A stretch of DNA of 64,000 bases from Candidatus Bacteroides merdipullorum (GCA_019116045.1 DXCK01000113.1:1-64000), one strand, 5' to 3'. Shown: positions 40,327-48,283, counted from the first letter of the stretch. The notes: generated by a model from the sequence alone, not told the origin. Made by a program: numbers and translations.

Positions 40327-41238
40327 ATGAAACCTACTCTATTCCTGTTGGCTGCCGGCATGGGCAGTCGCTACGGCGGTCTGAAGCAGTTGGACGGCCT
40401 GGGCCCCAACGGCGAGACTATCATGGATTACTCTATTTACGACGCTATTCACGCCGGATTCGGCAAGCTGGTCTTTGTTATCCGCAAGGATTTTGAGAAA
40501 GACTTCCGTGATAAAATCATCTCCAAATACGAGGGGCATATCCCTTGCGAACTGGTGTTTCAGTCGCTCGATGCCCTGCCCGAAGGCTTCACCTGTCCCG
40601 AAGGCCGGACCAAACCCTGGGGTACGAACCATGCTGTCCTGATGGGCGAGCCAGTCATCCGTGAACCGTTTGCCGTCATCAACTGCGACGATTTCTATGG
40701 CCGCGATTCGTTCCAAGTGATGGGACGTTTCCTCTCTGCCTTGCCCGAAGGCTCGAAGAATACGTATGCCATGGTAGGATTCCGTGTGGGCAATACGCTG
40801 AGTGAAAGCGGAACGGTGTCGCGCGGCATCTGCGGAACGGACGAGAAGCGTATGTTGACCTCGGTCGTAGAGCGTACGAAGATTCAGCGTATGGACGGCG
40901 AGGTGAAGTATCTTGATGATGACGACCAGTGGGTGGCCACTCCGGAAACCACGCCCGTCAGCATGAACTTCTGGGGCTTTACGCCTGACTATTTCGCTTA
41001 CAGTGCGGATTACTTCAAGGGCTTCTTGGCCGACCCGAAGAACATGGCAAACCTGAAAAGCGAGTTCTTCATCCCGCTCATGGTGGACAAACTTATCAAA
41101 GAGGGGACGGCTACTGTCGAAGTGCTCGACACCACCAGCAAGTGGTTCGGCGTCACTTATCCCGAAGACCGCCCGGCCGTGGTGGCCAAGATTAAGGCGC
41201 TGGTAGAGGCTGGTGAATATCCCGACAAACTGTTCTGA
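40327..41238 (+). CDS. Sugar-phosphate nucleotidyltransferase-like protein
   Basis: A 303-aa protein with the nucleotidyltransferase (GT-A-like) fold. The N-terminus PTLFLLAAGMGSRYGGLKQL is the NTP-binding signature of sugar-1-phosphate nucleotidyltransferases, and GPNGETIMDYSIYDA is the usual continuation. AVINCDDFYGRDSF contains the acidic metal-binding pair, and TPVSMNFWGFTPDYF and GVTYPEDRPAVVAKI are further conserved points of a Bacteroidetes-wide family annotated only as nucleotidyltransferase. Its sugar is not known. It stands alone between its own promoter and a strong terminator. Confidence 0.85.
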   Translation: MKPTLFLLAAGMGSRYGGLKQLDGLGPNGETIMDYSIYDAIHAGFGKLVFVIRKDFEKDFRDKIISKYEGHIPCELVFQSLDALPEGFTCPEGRTKPWGTNHAVLMGEPVIREPFAVINCDDFYGRDSFQVMGRFLSALPEGSKNTYAMVGFRVGNTLSESGTVSRGICGTDEKRMLTSVVERTKIQRMDGEVKYLDDDDQWVATPETTPVSMNFWGFTPDYFAYSADYFKGFLADPKNMANLKSEFFIPLMVDKLIKEGTATVEVLDTTSKWFGVTYPEDRPAVVAKIKALVEAGEYPDKLF

Positions 41239-41267
41239 CTGCCCCTTTAGGCAACATAAACGGAAAG

Positions 41268-41312
41268 AGACCGCCTGCATATACACCCGGAAGAGGTGTT
41301 TGCAGGCGGTCT
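41268..41312 (+). terminator. Terminator after the nucleotidyltransferase gene
   Basis: AGACCGCCTGCA (41268-41279) pairs exactly with TGCAGGCGGTCT (41301-41312), with extra pairing of ACACC and GGTGT inside the loop and TTTCTGTGTT after it. Confidence 0.85.
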
Positions 41313-41374
41313 TTCTGTGTTAAAGAAACAGAAAAGATGAGCCTTGTCCGGTTACAACTTATTCTTTCATTTCC

Positions 41375-41382
41375 TACCTTTG
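41375..41382 (+). promoter_or_regulatory. -7 box before the 31-aa ORF and tolC pseudogene
   Basis: TACCTTTG, exact consensus, 20 bp before the ATG at 41403. The start would be near 41388. Confidence 0.65.
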
Positions 41383-41402
41383 CACCCGAAATCAACAGTT
41401 AT

Positions 41403-41498
41403 ATGAGCCGTATGAAAGAATCATCTTACAGCAAGTCTGCTATCTACAAGAACAAGATTCACTTCTTCCATGCCTGGGGTGCGTGCGCTCAGATTTAA
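41403..41498 (+). CDS. 31-aa small ORF, possible leader peptide
   Basis: ATG to TAA, 31 residues, beginning MSRMKESSYSKS and ending NKIHFFHAWGACAQI. It has a consensus -7 box 20 bp upstream and precedes the tolC remnant by 100 bp. The peptide is polar and Ser/Lys-rich at the start and aromatic and His-rich at the end, with one Trp and one Cys just before the stop; there is no signal peptide or membrane helix. I do not recognise it. The position and the distinctive C-terminal end are compatible with a regulatory leader or arrest peptide for the efflux operon that once followed, but a free small protein is equally possible. The 41499-41598 gap also holds a small GCTTTC/GAAAGC hairpin. Confidence 0.5.
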   Translation: MSRMKESSYSKSAIYKNKIHFFHAWGACAQI

Positions 41499-41598
41499 AA
41501 GTCCCTCTTCCATTCCTGCCACATTCCATTGATTGTCGCGGGGCTTTCGGCGGAAAGCTTGTGTACAACAGTATCTAATTCTTAATCATTATTTTAGT

Positions 41599-42488
41599 AT
41601 GAGCAAAAGAAACAGGCTCATAGTGCTGTGTAGTGCGGCACTGTGCAGCTACTACATGTATGCCCAACAACGTACGATGGGCATGGAAGAGATGTTTCGC
41701 CTGGCTGATGCCAACAGTAAGAGCATACAGGCTTACAAGACAGGCAAGGAGGCTGCCGACGAAGCCCTGAAAGCGGCCAAGGCACAACGCTTGCCCGACA
41801 TTACGGCCTCGGTGTCGGCTTCTTACCTGGGCGACGGGCGCTTGTGGGACAGGGATTTCGGTCATGGAGTCCGTATCGACATGCCTCACTTCGGCAATAA
41901 CCTGGTCATAGAGGCTCGGCAGGTGGTTTATGCGGGCGGAGCCATCAGCAGTGGTATCGGGCTGGCCGAGCTGGGACGTGAACTGGCCGAGCTGGACTGG
42001 CAGAAAAACCGCTAGGAAGTGCGCTTCTTGTTGGCGGCTATTATTTGGAACTCTACAAGCTGGATAACCAGAAGAAGGTGGTGCGGCATAATCTGCAACT
42101 GACCGAACGCGTCATAGACAACGTCAGGGCCCGGCATGAGCAGGGTACTGCCCTGAAAAACGACATCACCCGCTACGAGTTGCAACGGGAGACGCTGAAG
42201 CTGCAGTTAGCACAGATTGCGGATGCGCGCCAGATTGTGAACCATCAACTGGTGACCACGCTGCACCTGCCGGCCGGTACCGACATTTGCCCGGACACCA
42301 CGTTGCTGAACAAAGAGGTGCAGACGTTGGCGGAAGAGGACTGGCAGAAGCTGGCCACGCGGACGCATCTGGGCCTGCGGCAGTCGGTGGCGTTGCTGCT
42401 GCTGTTGCTGCTGTATGACGCGCCGGTGCGGCGGAGTCTGAAGCTGATGCCGCTGTGGACGCGCGTGCGCCGCGAGGCTGAGGGGTAA
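41599..42488 (+). pseudogene. Decayed TolC-family outer-membrane efflux protein
   Basis: The first part (41599-42015) begins with a signal peptide (MSKRNRLIVLCSAALCSYYMYAQ in pieces) and reads as a TolC/OEP protein: EMFRLADANSKSIQAYKTGKEAADEALKAAKAQRLPDI. It ends at an in-frame TAG (42013-42015) where the family usually has another residue (DWQKNR-stop-EVRF). The sequence then continues in a different frame from about 42024 (YYLELYKLDNQKKVV through THLGLRQS), so a frameshift follows the nonsense codon. After LGLRQS the homology stops, and a CTG-rich tail leads to a stop at 42488, so roughly the C-terminal half is gone. The membrane-fusion and RND pump genes that normally accompany such a gene are absent. 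This is a dead remnant of an efflux operon. Confidence 0.85.
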
Positions 42489-42493
42489 AAGAG

Positions 42494-42520
42494 CGGGGGG
42501 CGCGGTTGCCGCGCCCCCCG
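42494..42520 (-). terminator. Terminator of the HU-like gene
   Basis: CGGGGGGCGCGG (42494-42505), a 3-nt loop and its perfect complement (42509-42520). On the minus strand it is followed by CTCTTTT, so it serves the HU-like gene ending at 42559. Confidence 0.8.
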
Positions 42521-42558
42521 TGGGTGTGTCCTCCGGCTCCCCACTGGCCGGGGGATGG

Positions 42559-43044
42559 TTAGCCGAACGTGCCTTGTCCGCTGTCGTCGTCATCCTCGCC
42601 GCCGGTGCCGGGGGTGGTGCCATCGACGGCTTGTGCGGGGATGTCTTCGCTGAGCAGTTCCCAGAAGACGTCTTCGGCGATGAGGCTTCGCGATACGATT
42701 TGTCCCTTGCTGCCGCGGGCGGTTTCAGGGATGAAGCGCACGCGCGTGCCGGTAATCTGCTTGGCGCTGACCTCATCGGCCGTGTCCACACCGTTGCCTT
42801 CGGCGTCGATGGTGTAGTAGAACGTGCCCACGCCTTCCAGCTTGACCGTGCGGCCTTCGTTCATAAACTGCCCCAGCACGCCGCCCAGCAGGTCGAGCAC
42901 GGAGATGACGTCGCCCGTGCTGAGCGATGACAGGGCCGAGAGTCTGCGCGCCACTTCCTTGGTGGTGACTGGTTTTCCGATGGTGGTAGCTACCGGGTAC
43001 CACTTGCCGTTGGATTTCATTTGTTTCTTAGTAAAGTATCCCAT
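42559..43044 (-). CDS. HU-like DNA-binding protein
   Basis: A 161-aa nucleoid-type protein of the HU/IHF superfamily, in the long Bacteroidetes subfamily (HU-related, about 120-160 residues). The ATG at 43044 gives MGYFTKKQMKSNGKWYPVA; the frame is open further upstream but crosses the tandem repeat array. Residues 20-110 carry the HU fold: PVTTKEVARRLSALSSLSTGDV, then LDLLGGVLGQFMNEGRTVKLEGVGTFYYTI, and RVRFIPETARG. The C-terminal tail GTGGEDDDDSGQGTFG is acidic and probably disordered. Such proteins are often plentiful and sometimes linked to surface-glycan or phage loci; here it stands alone with its own promoter and terminator. Confidence 0.88.
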   Translation of the reverse strand: MGYFTKKQMKSNGKWYPVATTIGKPVTTKEVARRLSALSSLSTGDVISVLDLLGGVLGQFMNEGRTVKLEGVGTFYYTIDAEGNGVDTADEVSAKQITGTRVRFIPETARGSKGQIVSRSLIAEDVFWELLSEDIPAQAVDGTTPGTGGEDDDDSGQGTFG

Positions 43045-43096
43045 AGTGTAATGATTTATTATCATCGCCGGCGGCCGTCCCTGGCATCCTCCCCAC

Positions 43097-43162
43097 CTTT
43101 TGTGGGAAAAGGTGGGGACTTTTGTAGGAAAAGGTGGGGAGTTTTGTGGGAAAAGGTGGGGA
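43097..43162. repeat. Three tandem 22-bp units in the HU-like gene leader
   Basis: Units at 43097-43118, 43119-43140 and 43141-43162 read CTTTTGTGGGAAAAGGTGGG followed by GA, with one difference in each of units 2 and 3. A partial fourth copy follows on the right (CTTTTCC). The array lies between the HU-like gene promoter (43262-43269) and its ATG, so it is part of a leader of about 210 nt. Confidence 0.9.
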
Positions 43163-43261
43163 CTTTTCCTCTCCCCCTCCACAACCCCTTGTAGGGCCGT
43201 CGCCGGTTCAGATAGGTTATGTAATAAAGTTTGAATCTCTGGCCCCCGCAGGGACCTGTCG

Positions 43262-43269
43262 CAAAGATA
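43262..43269 (-). promoter_or_regulatory. -7 box of the HU-like gene
   Basis: TATCTTTG on the minus strand, about 220 bp before the ATG at 43044. The -33 box is not clear. Confidence 0.55.
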
Positions 43270-43333
43270 GTCTTTTCCGGCGATAATCCAAGCACCGGGG
43301 CAAACTTTTTTCGGCATTTTTTTGCGCAACCCC

Positions 43334-43364
43334 TTGCATAATCCGCAGAAAAGCCCTTACTTTG
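43334..43364 (+). promoter_or_regulatory. Probable carB promoter
   Basis: TTGC (43334-43337), 19 nt, TTACTTTG (43357-43364). Each box has one mismatch to consensus. It implies a leader of about 215 nt before carB. Confidence 0.5.
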
Positions 43365-43412
43365 CACCCAACAACATAGTTATTCATGTTCATAAGAAAT
43401 CGTATTCGTCCA

Positions 43413-43467
43413 CTTCTCGACTCTGCCGTTCCGACGGAACGAGAGGGGCTTGATTTTTTCTTTTTTT
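43413..43467 (+). promoter_or_regulatory. Attenuator-like hairpin and U-tract in the carB leader
   Basis: CTTCTCG (43413-43419) can pair with CGAGAGG (43440-43446), with an inner TTCC/GGAA stem (43429-43432 with 43436-43439). Seven nucleotides later come T6-C-T7 (43454-43467). An open frame from ATG 43386 (MFIRNRIRPLLD) translates this tract as LDFFFFCTF and runs 71 codons to 43601, overlapping the carB start. The layout of leader frame, hairpin and U-run recalls UTP-sensing attenuation of pyrimidine operons, but this is inference. Confidence 0.4.
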
Positions 43468-43585
43468 GCACTTTTCTAATTTATACAAACCTTCTGATGC
43501 GTCGTCCCCGTGAGGGGGTGGCGCATTTCTTTTCCCAGGAGACAATAGCTAACCCATTGATAGACATAAAAACACCCAGAGATTT

Positions 43586-46500
43586 ATGGAACAAACATTG
43601 AAGAAAGTGCTCGTCCTCGGGTCGGGCGCACTCAAAATCGGTCAGGCCGGCGAGTTCGACTACTCCGGCTCGCAGGCCCTGAAAGCCCTGCGCGAAGAAG
43701 GCATCCAGTCCGTACTGGTCAACCCTAACATCGCCACCATCCAGACCTCGGAAGGCATCGCCGACCAGGTCTACTTCCTCCCCGTCACCCCTGAGTTCGT
43801 CACACGCATCATCGAAAAGGAGCGCCCAGACGGCATCCTCCTGGCCTTCGGCGGGCAAACGGCGCTGAACTGCGGCACCGAGCTCTACCAGTCGGGCGTG
43901 CTCCAGCGCTACGGAGTCCGCGTGCTGGGCACCTCCGTCGAGGCCATCATGAACACCGAAGACCGCGACCTCTTCGTGCGCAAGCTCGACGAAATCCCCA
44001 TGAAGACCCCCAAGAGCCACGCCGTCGAGACCATGGCCGACGCCCTCAAGGCGGCTCACGACATAGGCTACCCCGTCATGGTGCGCTCCGCCTACGCCCT
44101 CGGCGGCCAGGGCAGTGGCATCTGCCCCGACGAGGAAACCTTCCTCCGCCTGGCCGAAAGCGCCTTTACCTTCTCACGCCAGATACTGGTGGAGGAGAGC
44201 CTGAAGGGATGGAAGGAGATAGAGTTCGAGGTCATACGCGACGCCAATGACCACTGCTTCACCGTGGCTTCGATGGAAAACTTCGACCCCCTGGGCATCC
44301 ACACCGGCGAGAGCATCGTGGTCGCACCCACCTGCTCGCTCACTCCCGACCAGGTCGAGACCCTGCAAGAGCTGTCCCGCCGCTGTGTGCGCCACCTGGG
44401 CATCGTGGGCGAGTGCAACATACAGTATGCCTTCAACGCCGACACCGGCGACTACCGTGTCATAGAGGTCAACGCACGCCTCAGCCGTTCCTCCGCCTTG
44501 GCCTCGAAGGCAACGGGCTACCCCCTGGCCTTCGTCGCCGCCAAGATAGCCCTGGGCTACACGTTGGACCAGATAGGAGAGATGGGCACCCCCAACTCCG
44601 CCTACGTTGCCCCCTCGCTCGACTACCTCATCTGCAAAATCCCACGCTGGGACCTCACCAAGTTCGTCGGCGTTAGCCGCGAGATTGGCTCCAGCATGAA
44701 GTCGGTGGGAGAAATCATGTCCATCGGACGCTCCTTCGAAGAAATCATACAGAAGGGCCTCCGCATGATAGGCCAAGGCATGCACGGGTTCGTGGGCAAC
44801 GAGGGACTGACCTTCGACGACCTCGACCACGAGCTGGCCCATCCCACCGACCTGCGCATCTTCGCCATCGCACAGGCGCTGGAAGAGGGCTACACCATCG
44901 ACCGCATATACGAGCTCACCCGCATAGACCCCTGGTTTATCCAGCGGCTGAAGAACATCGTCGACTACAAGGCAGTCCTCTCACAGTACGACCGCATCGA
45001 AGACCTCCCCGCCGACGTCCTGCGCCAAGCCAAGCGCTTAGGCTTCTCAGACTTCCAGATTGCACGCTTCGTCCTCCATCCCGAGGGCAACATGGAGCGC
45101 GAGAATCTCCAGGTGCGCGCACGCCGCAAAGAGCTTGGCATCCTGCCCGCCGTCAAGCGCATCAACACCGTTGCCTCCGAGCATCCCGAGCTGACCAACT
45201 ATCTCTACATGACCTATGAGGCAGAGGGCTACGACGTCAACTACTATAAGAACGAGAAGTCCGTCGTCATACTCGGCTCCGGTGCCTACCGCATCGGCTC
45301 CTCCGTCGAGTTTGACTGGTGCAGTGTCAATGCCGTACAGACGGCACGCAAGCTGGGATACAAGTCCATCATGATCAACTACAACCCGGAGACAGTCTCC
45401 ACCGACTACGACATGTGCGACCGTCTCTACTTCGACGAGCTGTCGTTCGAGCGCGTCCTGGACGTCATCGACCTCGAACAGCCGCGCGGTGTCATCGTCT
45501 CCGTGGGCGGGCAGATCCCCAACAATCTGGCCATGAAGCTCTACCGCCAGTCGGTTCCCGTGCTGGGTACGTCGCCCGTCAGTATCGACCGTGCCGAGAA
45601 CCGCAACAAGTTCAGCCACATGCTGGACATGCTCGGCATCGACCAACCCGCCTGGCAAGAACTGACCAGCCTGGACGACGTCAAGGCTTTCATCCAGAAG
45701 GTGGGCTACCCCGTCCTGGTGCGTCCCAGCTACGTCCTGTCAGGCGCAGCCATGAACGTCTGCTACGACGAGGAAGAACTCGAGGAGTTTCTCCGCATGG
45801 CCGCCAAGGTGTCGAAGGAATACCCCGTGGTCGTGTCGCAGTTCCTCCAGAACACAAAGGAGATTGAGTTCGACGCCGTGGCCCAGAATGGCGAGATTGT
45901 AGAGTATGCCATCTCCGAGCACATCGAGTTTGCGGGCGTACACAGCGGCGACGCCACCCTGGTCTTTCCCGCGCAGAAGATATACTTCGCCACGGCACGC
46001 CGCATCAAGCAGATCAGCCGCCGCATCGCCAAAGAGCTGAACATCTCCGGCCCGTTCAACATACAGTACCTGGCCCGCAACAACGAAGTCAAGGTCATTG
46101 AGTGCAACCTCCGTGCCTCGCGCTCCTTCCCCTTCGTCAGCAAGGTGCTGAAACGCAACTTCATTGAGACGGCCACCCGCATCATGCTCGACGCTCCCTA
46201 CACCCGTCCCGACAAGTCGGCCTTCGACATTGACTGGATAGGCGTCAAGGCCAGCCAGTTCTCCTTCTCACGCCTGCACAAGGCAGACCCCGTCCTTGGT
46301 GTGGACATGTCCTCGACGGGCGAGGTTGGCTGCCTGGGCGACAGCTTCGACGAGGCACTGTTGAATGCCATGATTGCCACAGGCTTCAAGATTCCCCAGC
46401 CGGAGAAGGGCGTGATGGTGTCCAGCGGCGCCATGAAGTCCAAGGTGGATTTGTTGGATGCCACCCGCATGTTGCATGCCAAAGGGTATAAGATTTATGC

Positions 46501-46813
46501 CACCGCCGGCACCTCGGCCTTCCTCAACGCCCACGGGGTGGAGACGACACCCGTCTACTGGCCCGACGAGAAGCCCGATGCCGAGAACAACGTGATGCGC
46601 ATGATTGCCAACCACGCCTTCGACCTCATCGTGAATATCCCCAAGAATCACACGAAGCGTGAGCTGACCAATGGCTACAAGATACGCCGTGCGGCCATCG
46701 ACCACAACATACCGCTCATCACCAACGCCCGGTTGGCAAGTGCCTTCATCGAGGCCTTCTGCAACCTCAAGCCGGAGGACATCGCCATCAAGAGTTGGCA
46801 GGAATACAAGTAA
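43586..46813 (+). CDS. carB: Carbamoyl-phosphate synthase large subunit
   Basis: A 1075-aa enzyme that makes carbamoyl phosphate from bicarbonate, ammonia (from CarA) and two ATP, feeding pyrimidine and arginine synthesis in the cytoplasm. Full length for the family. It has two homologous ATP-grasp halves: the first from VLVLGSGALKIGQAGEFDYSG, with VRSAYALGGQGSG and ECNIQYAFN; the second from VVILGSGAYRIGSSVEFDWC, with VRPSYVLSGAAMNV and GPFNIQYLARN. The last 150 residues are the MGS-like allosteric domain (DATRMLHAKGYKIYATAGTSAFL), which binds UMP-type effectors in relatives. carA is not next to it on either side. Codon use is strikingly GC-ending, suggesting high expression. Confidence 0.98.
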   Translation: MEQTLKKVLVLGSGALKIGQAGEFDYSGSQALKALREEGIQSVLVNPNIATIQTSEGIADQVYFLPVTPEFVTRIIEKERPDGILLAFGGQTALNCGTELYQSGVLQRYGVRVLGTSVEAIMNTEDRDLFVRKLDEIPMKTPKSHAVETMADALKAAHDIGYPVMVRSAYALGGQGSGICPDEETFLRLAESAFTFSRQILVEESLKGWKEIEFEVIRDANDHCFTVASMENFDPLGIHTGESIVVAPTCSLTPDQVETLQELSRRCVRHLGIVGECNIQYAFNADTGDYRVIEVNARLSRSSALASKATGYPLAFVAAKIALGYTLDQIGEMGTPNSAYVAPSLDYLICKIPRWDLTKFVGVSREIGSSMKSVGEIMSIGRSFEEIIQKGLRMIGQGMHGFVGNEGLTFDDLDHELAHPTDLRIFAIAQALEEGYTIDRIYELTRIDPWFIQRLKNIVDYKAVLSQYDRIEDLPADVLRQAKRLGFSDFQIARFVLHPEGNMERENLQVRARRKELGILPAVKRINTVASEHPELTNYLYMTYEAEGYDVNYYKNEKSVVILGSGAYRIGSSVEFDWCSVNAVQTARKLGYKSIMINYNPETVSTDYDMCDRLYFDELSFERVLDVIDLEQPRGVIVSVGGQIPNNLAMKLYRQSVPVLGTSPVSIDRAENRNKFSHMLDMLGIDQPAWQELTSLDDVKAFIQKVGYPVLVRPSYVLSGAAMNVCYDEEELEEFLRMAAKVSKEYPVVVSQFLQNTKEIEFDAVAQNGEIVEYAISEHIEFAGVHSGDATLVFPAQKIYFATARRIKQISRRIAKELNISGPFNIQYLARNNEVKVIECNLRASRSFPFVSKVLKRNFIETATRIMLDAPYTRPDKSAFDIDWIGVKASQFSFSRLHKADPVLGVDMSSTGEVGCLGDSFDEALLNAMIATGFKIPQPEKGVMVSSGAMKSKVDLLDATRMLHAKGYKIYATAGTSAFLNAHGVETTPVYWPDEKPDAENNVMRMIANHAFDLIVNIPKNHTKRELTNGYKIRRAAIDHNIPLITNARLASAFIEAFCNLKPEDIAIKSWQEYK

Positions 46814-46833
46814 CTCTTGTGCAGTTATTGAAT

Positions 46834-46916
46834 GTGCGGATTGCGCGGATTCGTCATGGATGTGCCTGTGTGAAGCTCATCTCGTGCGAGCGTCTGCGTA
46901 ATCCGCACCTTTTTTG
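46834..46916 (+). terminator. Terminator of carB
   Basis: GTGCGGATTGCGC (46834-46846) pairs with GCGTAATCCGCAC (46896-46908), one G-U or mismatch position, followed by CTTTTTTTG. The loop is about 50 nt. It overlaps the end of the convergent GH16 gene closely. Confidence 0.8.
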
Positions 46917-46920
46917 TTGG

Positions 46921-47712
46921 TCATTCACGCAACCGGTACACTTTTACCCAGTCTACCGACATCTCCACGGGCAGTTCCTCTGGACGTGCTTTCCCCACCC
47001 ACGGGCCTTCTATCTGCATATCCACCAGCAGATAGTACGGCGTCCCGAAAGGATATTGCCCCGGCTGGTCTGTCTCAATACGCGGATAGGTGAATGTTTT
47101 TCTTCCGTTGATTGAGAATATCAGGCTGTCCGGCAGGATTTCTACTGCATAAGTGTTGTAATCGTCGCGGTTGATGGCTCCGGTGGCTTCATGGGGAGGG
47201 ATGCTGTCATTCTTCAATATGTAGGTATAATGGGAGTGCACGGTCTGATAAACGAAGGTATCGTGGTTTAAGTGTTCCATGATGTCTATTTCTCCTCCGT
47301 CGGGCCACTTGGCATTTTCAGGCAGCATCCAGATGGCAGGCCAGGCCCCTTGTGCTCGGCCAAACTTGGCACGTACTTCCACTTTGCCATGCCTTATGTT
47401 GAACTTTCCCTTGGTGTATAATCCTCCGGTGAGGTAGCGTGCTGTGTCTTGAGCCACCGTTCCGTTGTTACAGATGCCACGCAATATCAGGTTTCCATCT
47501 TCCATGGCATATAGAGTATCAGCGTTGGACATGTGGCGGTTCCAGTTTGCCTTTCCCCGGGGGATTTTGCTCCAATATGCTTCGTTGAAGGTGCTTTCGT
47601 CAAAATGATCCTCCCAAATCAATTCATACGTTGCCTGCTGAGCTTGGCTGGCCAGGGCGAGGCAACATCCGCATAAGGCAGCCACGATTCTTTTTCTTCC
47701 CATAATAAACAT
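46921..47712 (-). CDS. GH16 endo-beta-glucanase-like hydrolase
   Basis: A 263-aa secreted enzyme of family GH16, which cuts beta-1,3/1,4-linked glucans or galactans. Starts are possible at 47712 or at the third-next ATG 47703 (MGRKRIVAALCGCC), both leading into the same signal peptide, cut near SQAQQ. The catalytic motif is GEIDIMEH with Glu141, Asp143 and Glu146. Upstream, GAWPAIWMLPENAKWPDGG is the usual GH16 lead-in to the active site, and VDWVKVYRLRE closes the jelly-roll. The EIDIMEH form is that of laminarinase-like and lichenase-like members. It is a single gene with its own -7 box, not part of a PUL. Substrate is open. Confidence 0.93.
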   Translation of the reverse strand: MFIMGRKRIVAALCGCCLALASQAQQATYELIWEDHFDESTFNEAYWSKIPRGKANWNRHMSNADTLYAMEDGNLILRGICNNGTVAQDTARYLTGGLYTKGKFNIRHGKVEVRAKFGRAQGAWPAIWMLPENAKWPDGGEIDIMEHLNHDTFVYQTVHSHYTYILKNDSIPPHEATGAINRDDYNTYAVEILPDSLIFSINGRKTFTYPRIETDQPGQYPFGTPYYLLVDMQIEGPWVGKARPEELPVEMSVDWVKVYRLRE

Positions 47713-47742
47713 CTCTTATTGTCTTACTTTACTTTGATGCTT

Positions 47743-47750
47743 CAAAGGTA
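47743..47750 (-). promoter_or_regulatory. -7 box of the GH16 gene
   Basis: TACCTTTG on the minus strand, 30 bp before the ATG at 47712; no convincing -33 box. The stretch 47751-47973 is AT-rich and holds nothing else I can identify. Confidence 0.6.
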
Positions 47751-47973
47751 AGCTAAAGGGAAAGTTTTTCTTGTTGTTGAAAGCTAAAAAGCTATAAAAG
47801 CAAAGATTCATCAACCTGTGGTAATGCTGTCAGAGAAGAAATAAATAGAGAGAAATCAGAGTGAAGGTAACTTTTCCTTTCGTTGTGTACATAAAAGCGA
47901 AATAATTAATATGTTGAAAAACAGTATCTAAGGAGAAATAATGGAAAAAGGAGAAAAAATAATAGGAAAAAGT

Positions 47974-48004
47974 TTTGGTAGTCTCAAAATAAGCCGTACC
48001 TTTG
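47974..48004 (+). promoter_or_regulatory. Promoter of the tRNA-Val pair
   Basis: TTTG (47974-47977), 19 nt, TACCTTTG (47997-48004): a perfect consensus promoter, 26 bp before the first tRNA. Confidence 0.85.
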
Positions 48005-48030
48005 CATCGCTTTTGAAACGGAAGTGTAAC

Positions 48031-48108
48031 GGACGTTTAGCTCAGCTGGTTCAGAGCGTCTGCCTTACAAGCAGAGGGTCGGCGGTTCGAATCCGTCAAC
48101 GTCCACCA
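48031..48108 (+). tRNA. tRNA-Val (anticodon TAC), copy 1, CCA encoded
   Basis: The cloverleaf folds fully: acceptor GGACGTT/AACGTCC, D-arm with AGCTCAGCTGGT, anticodon stem CTGC-GCAG around the loop CTTACAA (anticodon TAC, reading GUA/GUG), and T-arm GGCGGTTCGAATCCGTC. The discriminator is A48105, and CCA is encoded at 48106-48108. Confidence 0.97.
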
Positions 48109-48139
48109 GCAACGAAATACACTTCTAGAAACAAAAGAC

Positions 48140-48214
48140 GGACGTTTAGCTCAGCTGGTTCAGAGCGTCTGCCTTACAAGCAGAGGGTCGGCGGTTCGAA
48201 TCCGTCAACGTCCA
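48140..48214 (+). tRNA. tRNA-Val (anticodon TAC), copy 2, no encoded CCA
   Basis: The 75-nt body is identical to copy 1, 31 bp downstream in the same transcript. The bases after the discriminator A are CTA instead of CCA, so the tail must be added by nucleotidyltransferase. Confidence 0.97.
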
Positions 48215-48243
48215 CTAGTTGTATTTGAAATATGCCATAATGG

Positions 48244-48279
48244 ATAGTCTTGCAAGTGATTTGTAAGGCTATTTTTTTT
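48244..48279 (+). terminator. Terminator of the tRNA-Val transcript
   Basis: ATAGTCTTGCAA (48244-48255) pairs with TTGTAAGGCTAT (48261-48272) using two G-U pairs around a 5-nt loop, followed by eight Ts. It sits against the end of the convergent radA gene. Confidence 0.88.
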
Positions 48280-48283
48280 GTCC

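Noticed and set aside
43097-43162. CRISPR array
   Set aside because: The units touch each other with no spacers, are 22 bp long, and there are no cas genes; the same applies to the arrays at 52445, 55271 and 59106.
43386-43601. 71-codon ORF as an ordinary protein gene
   Set aside because: It overlaps the carB start, runs through a hairpin and T-run, and has no family features; kept only as part of the leader hypothesis.
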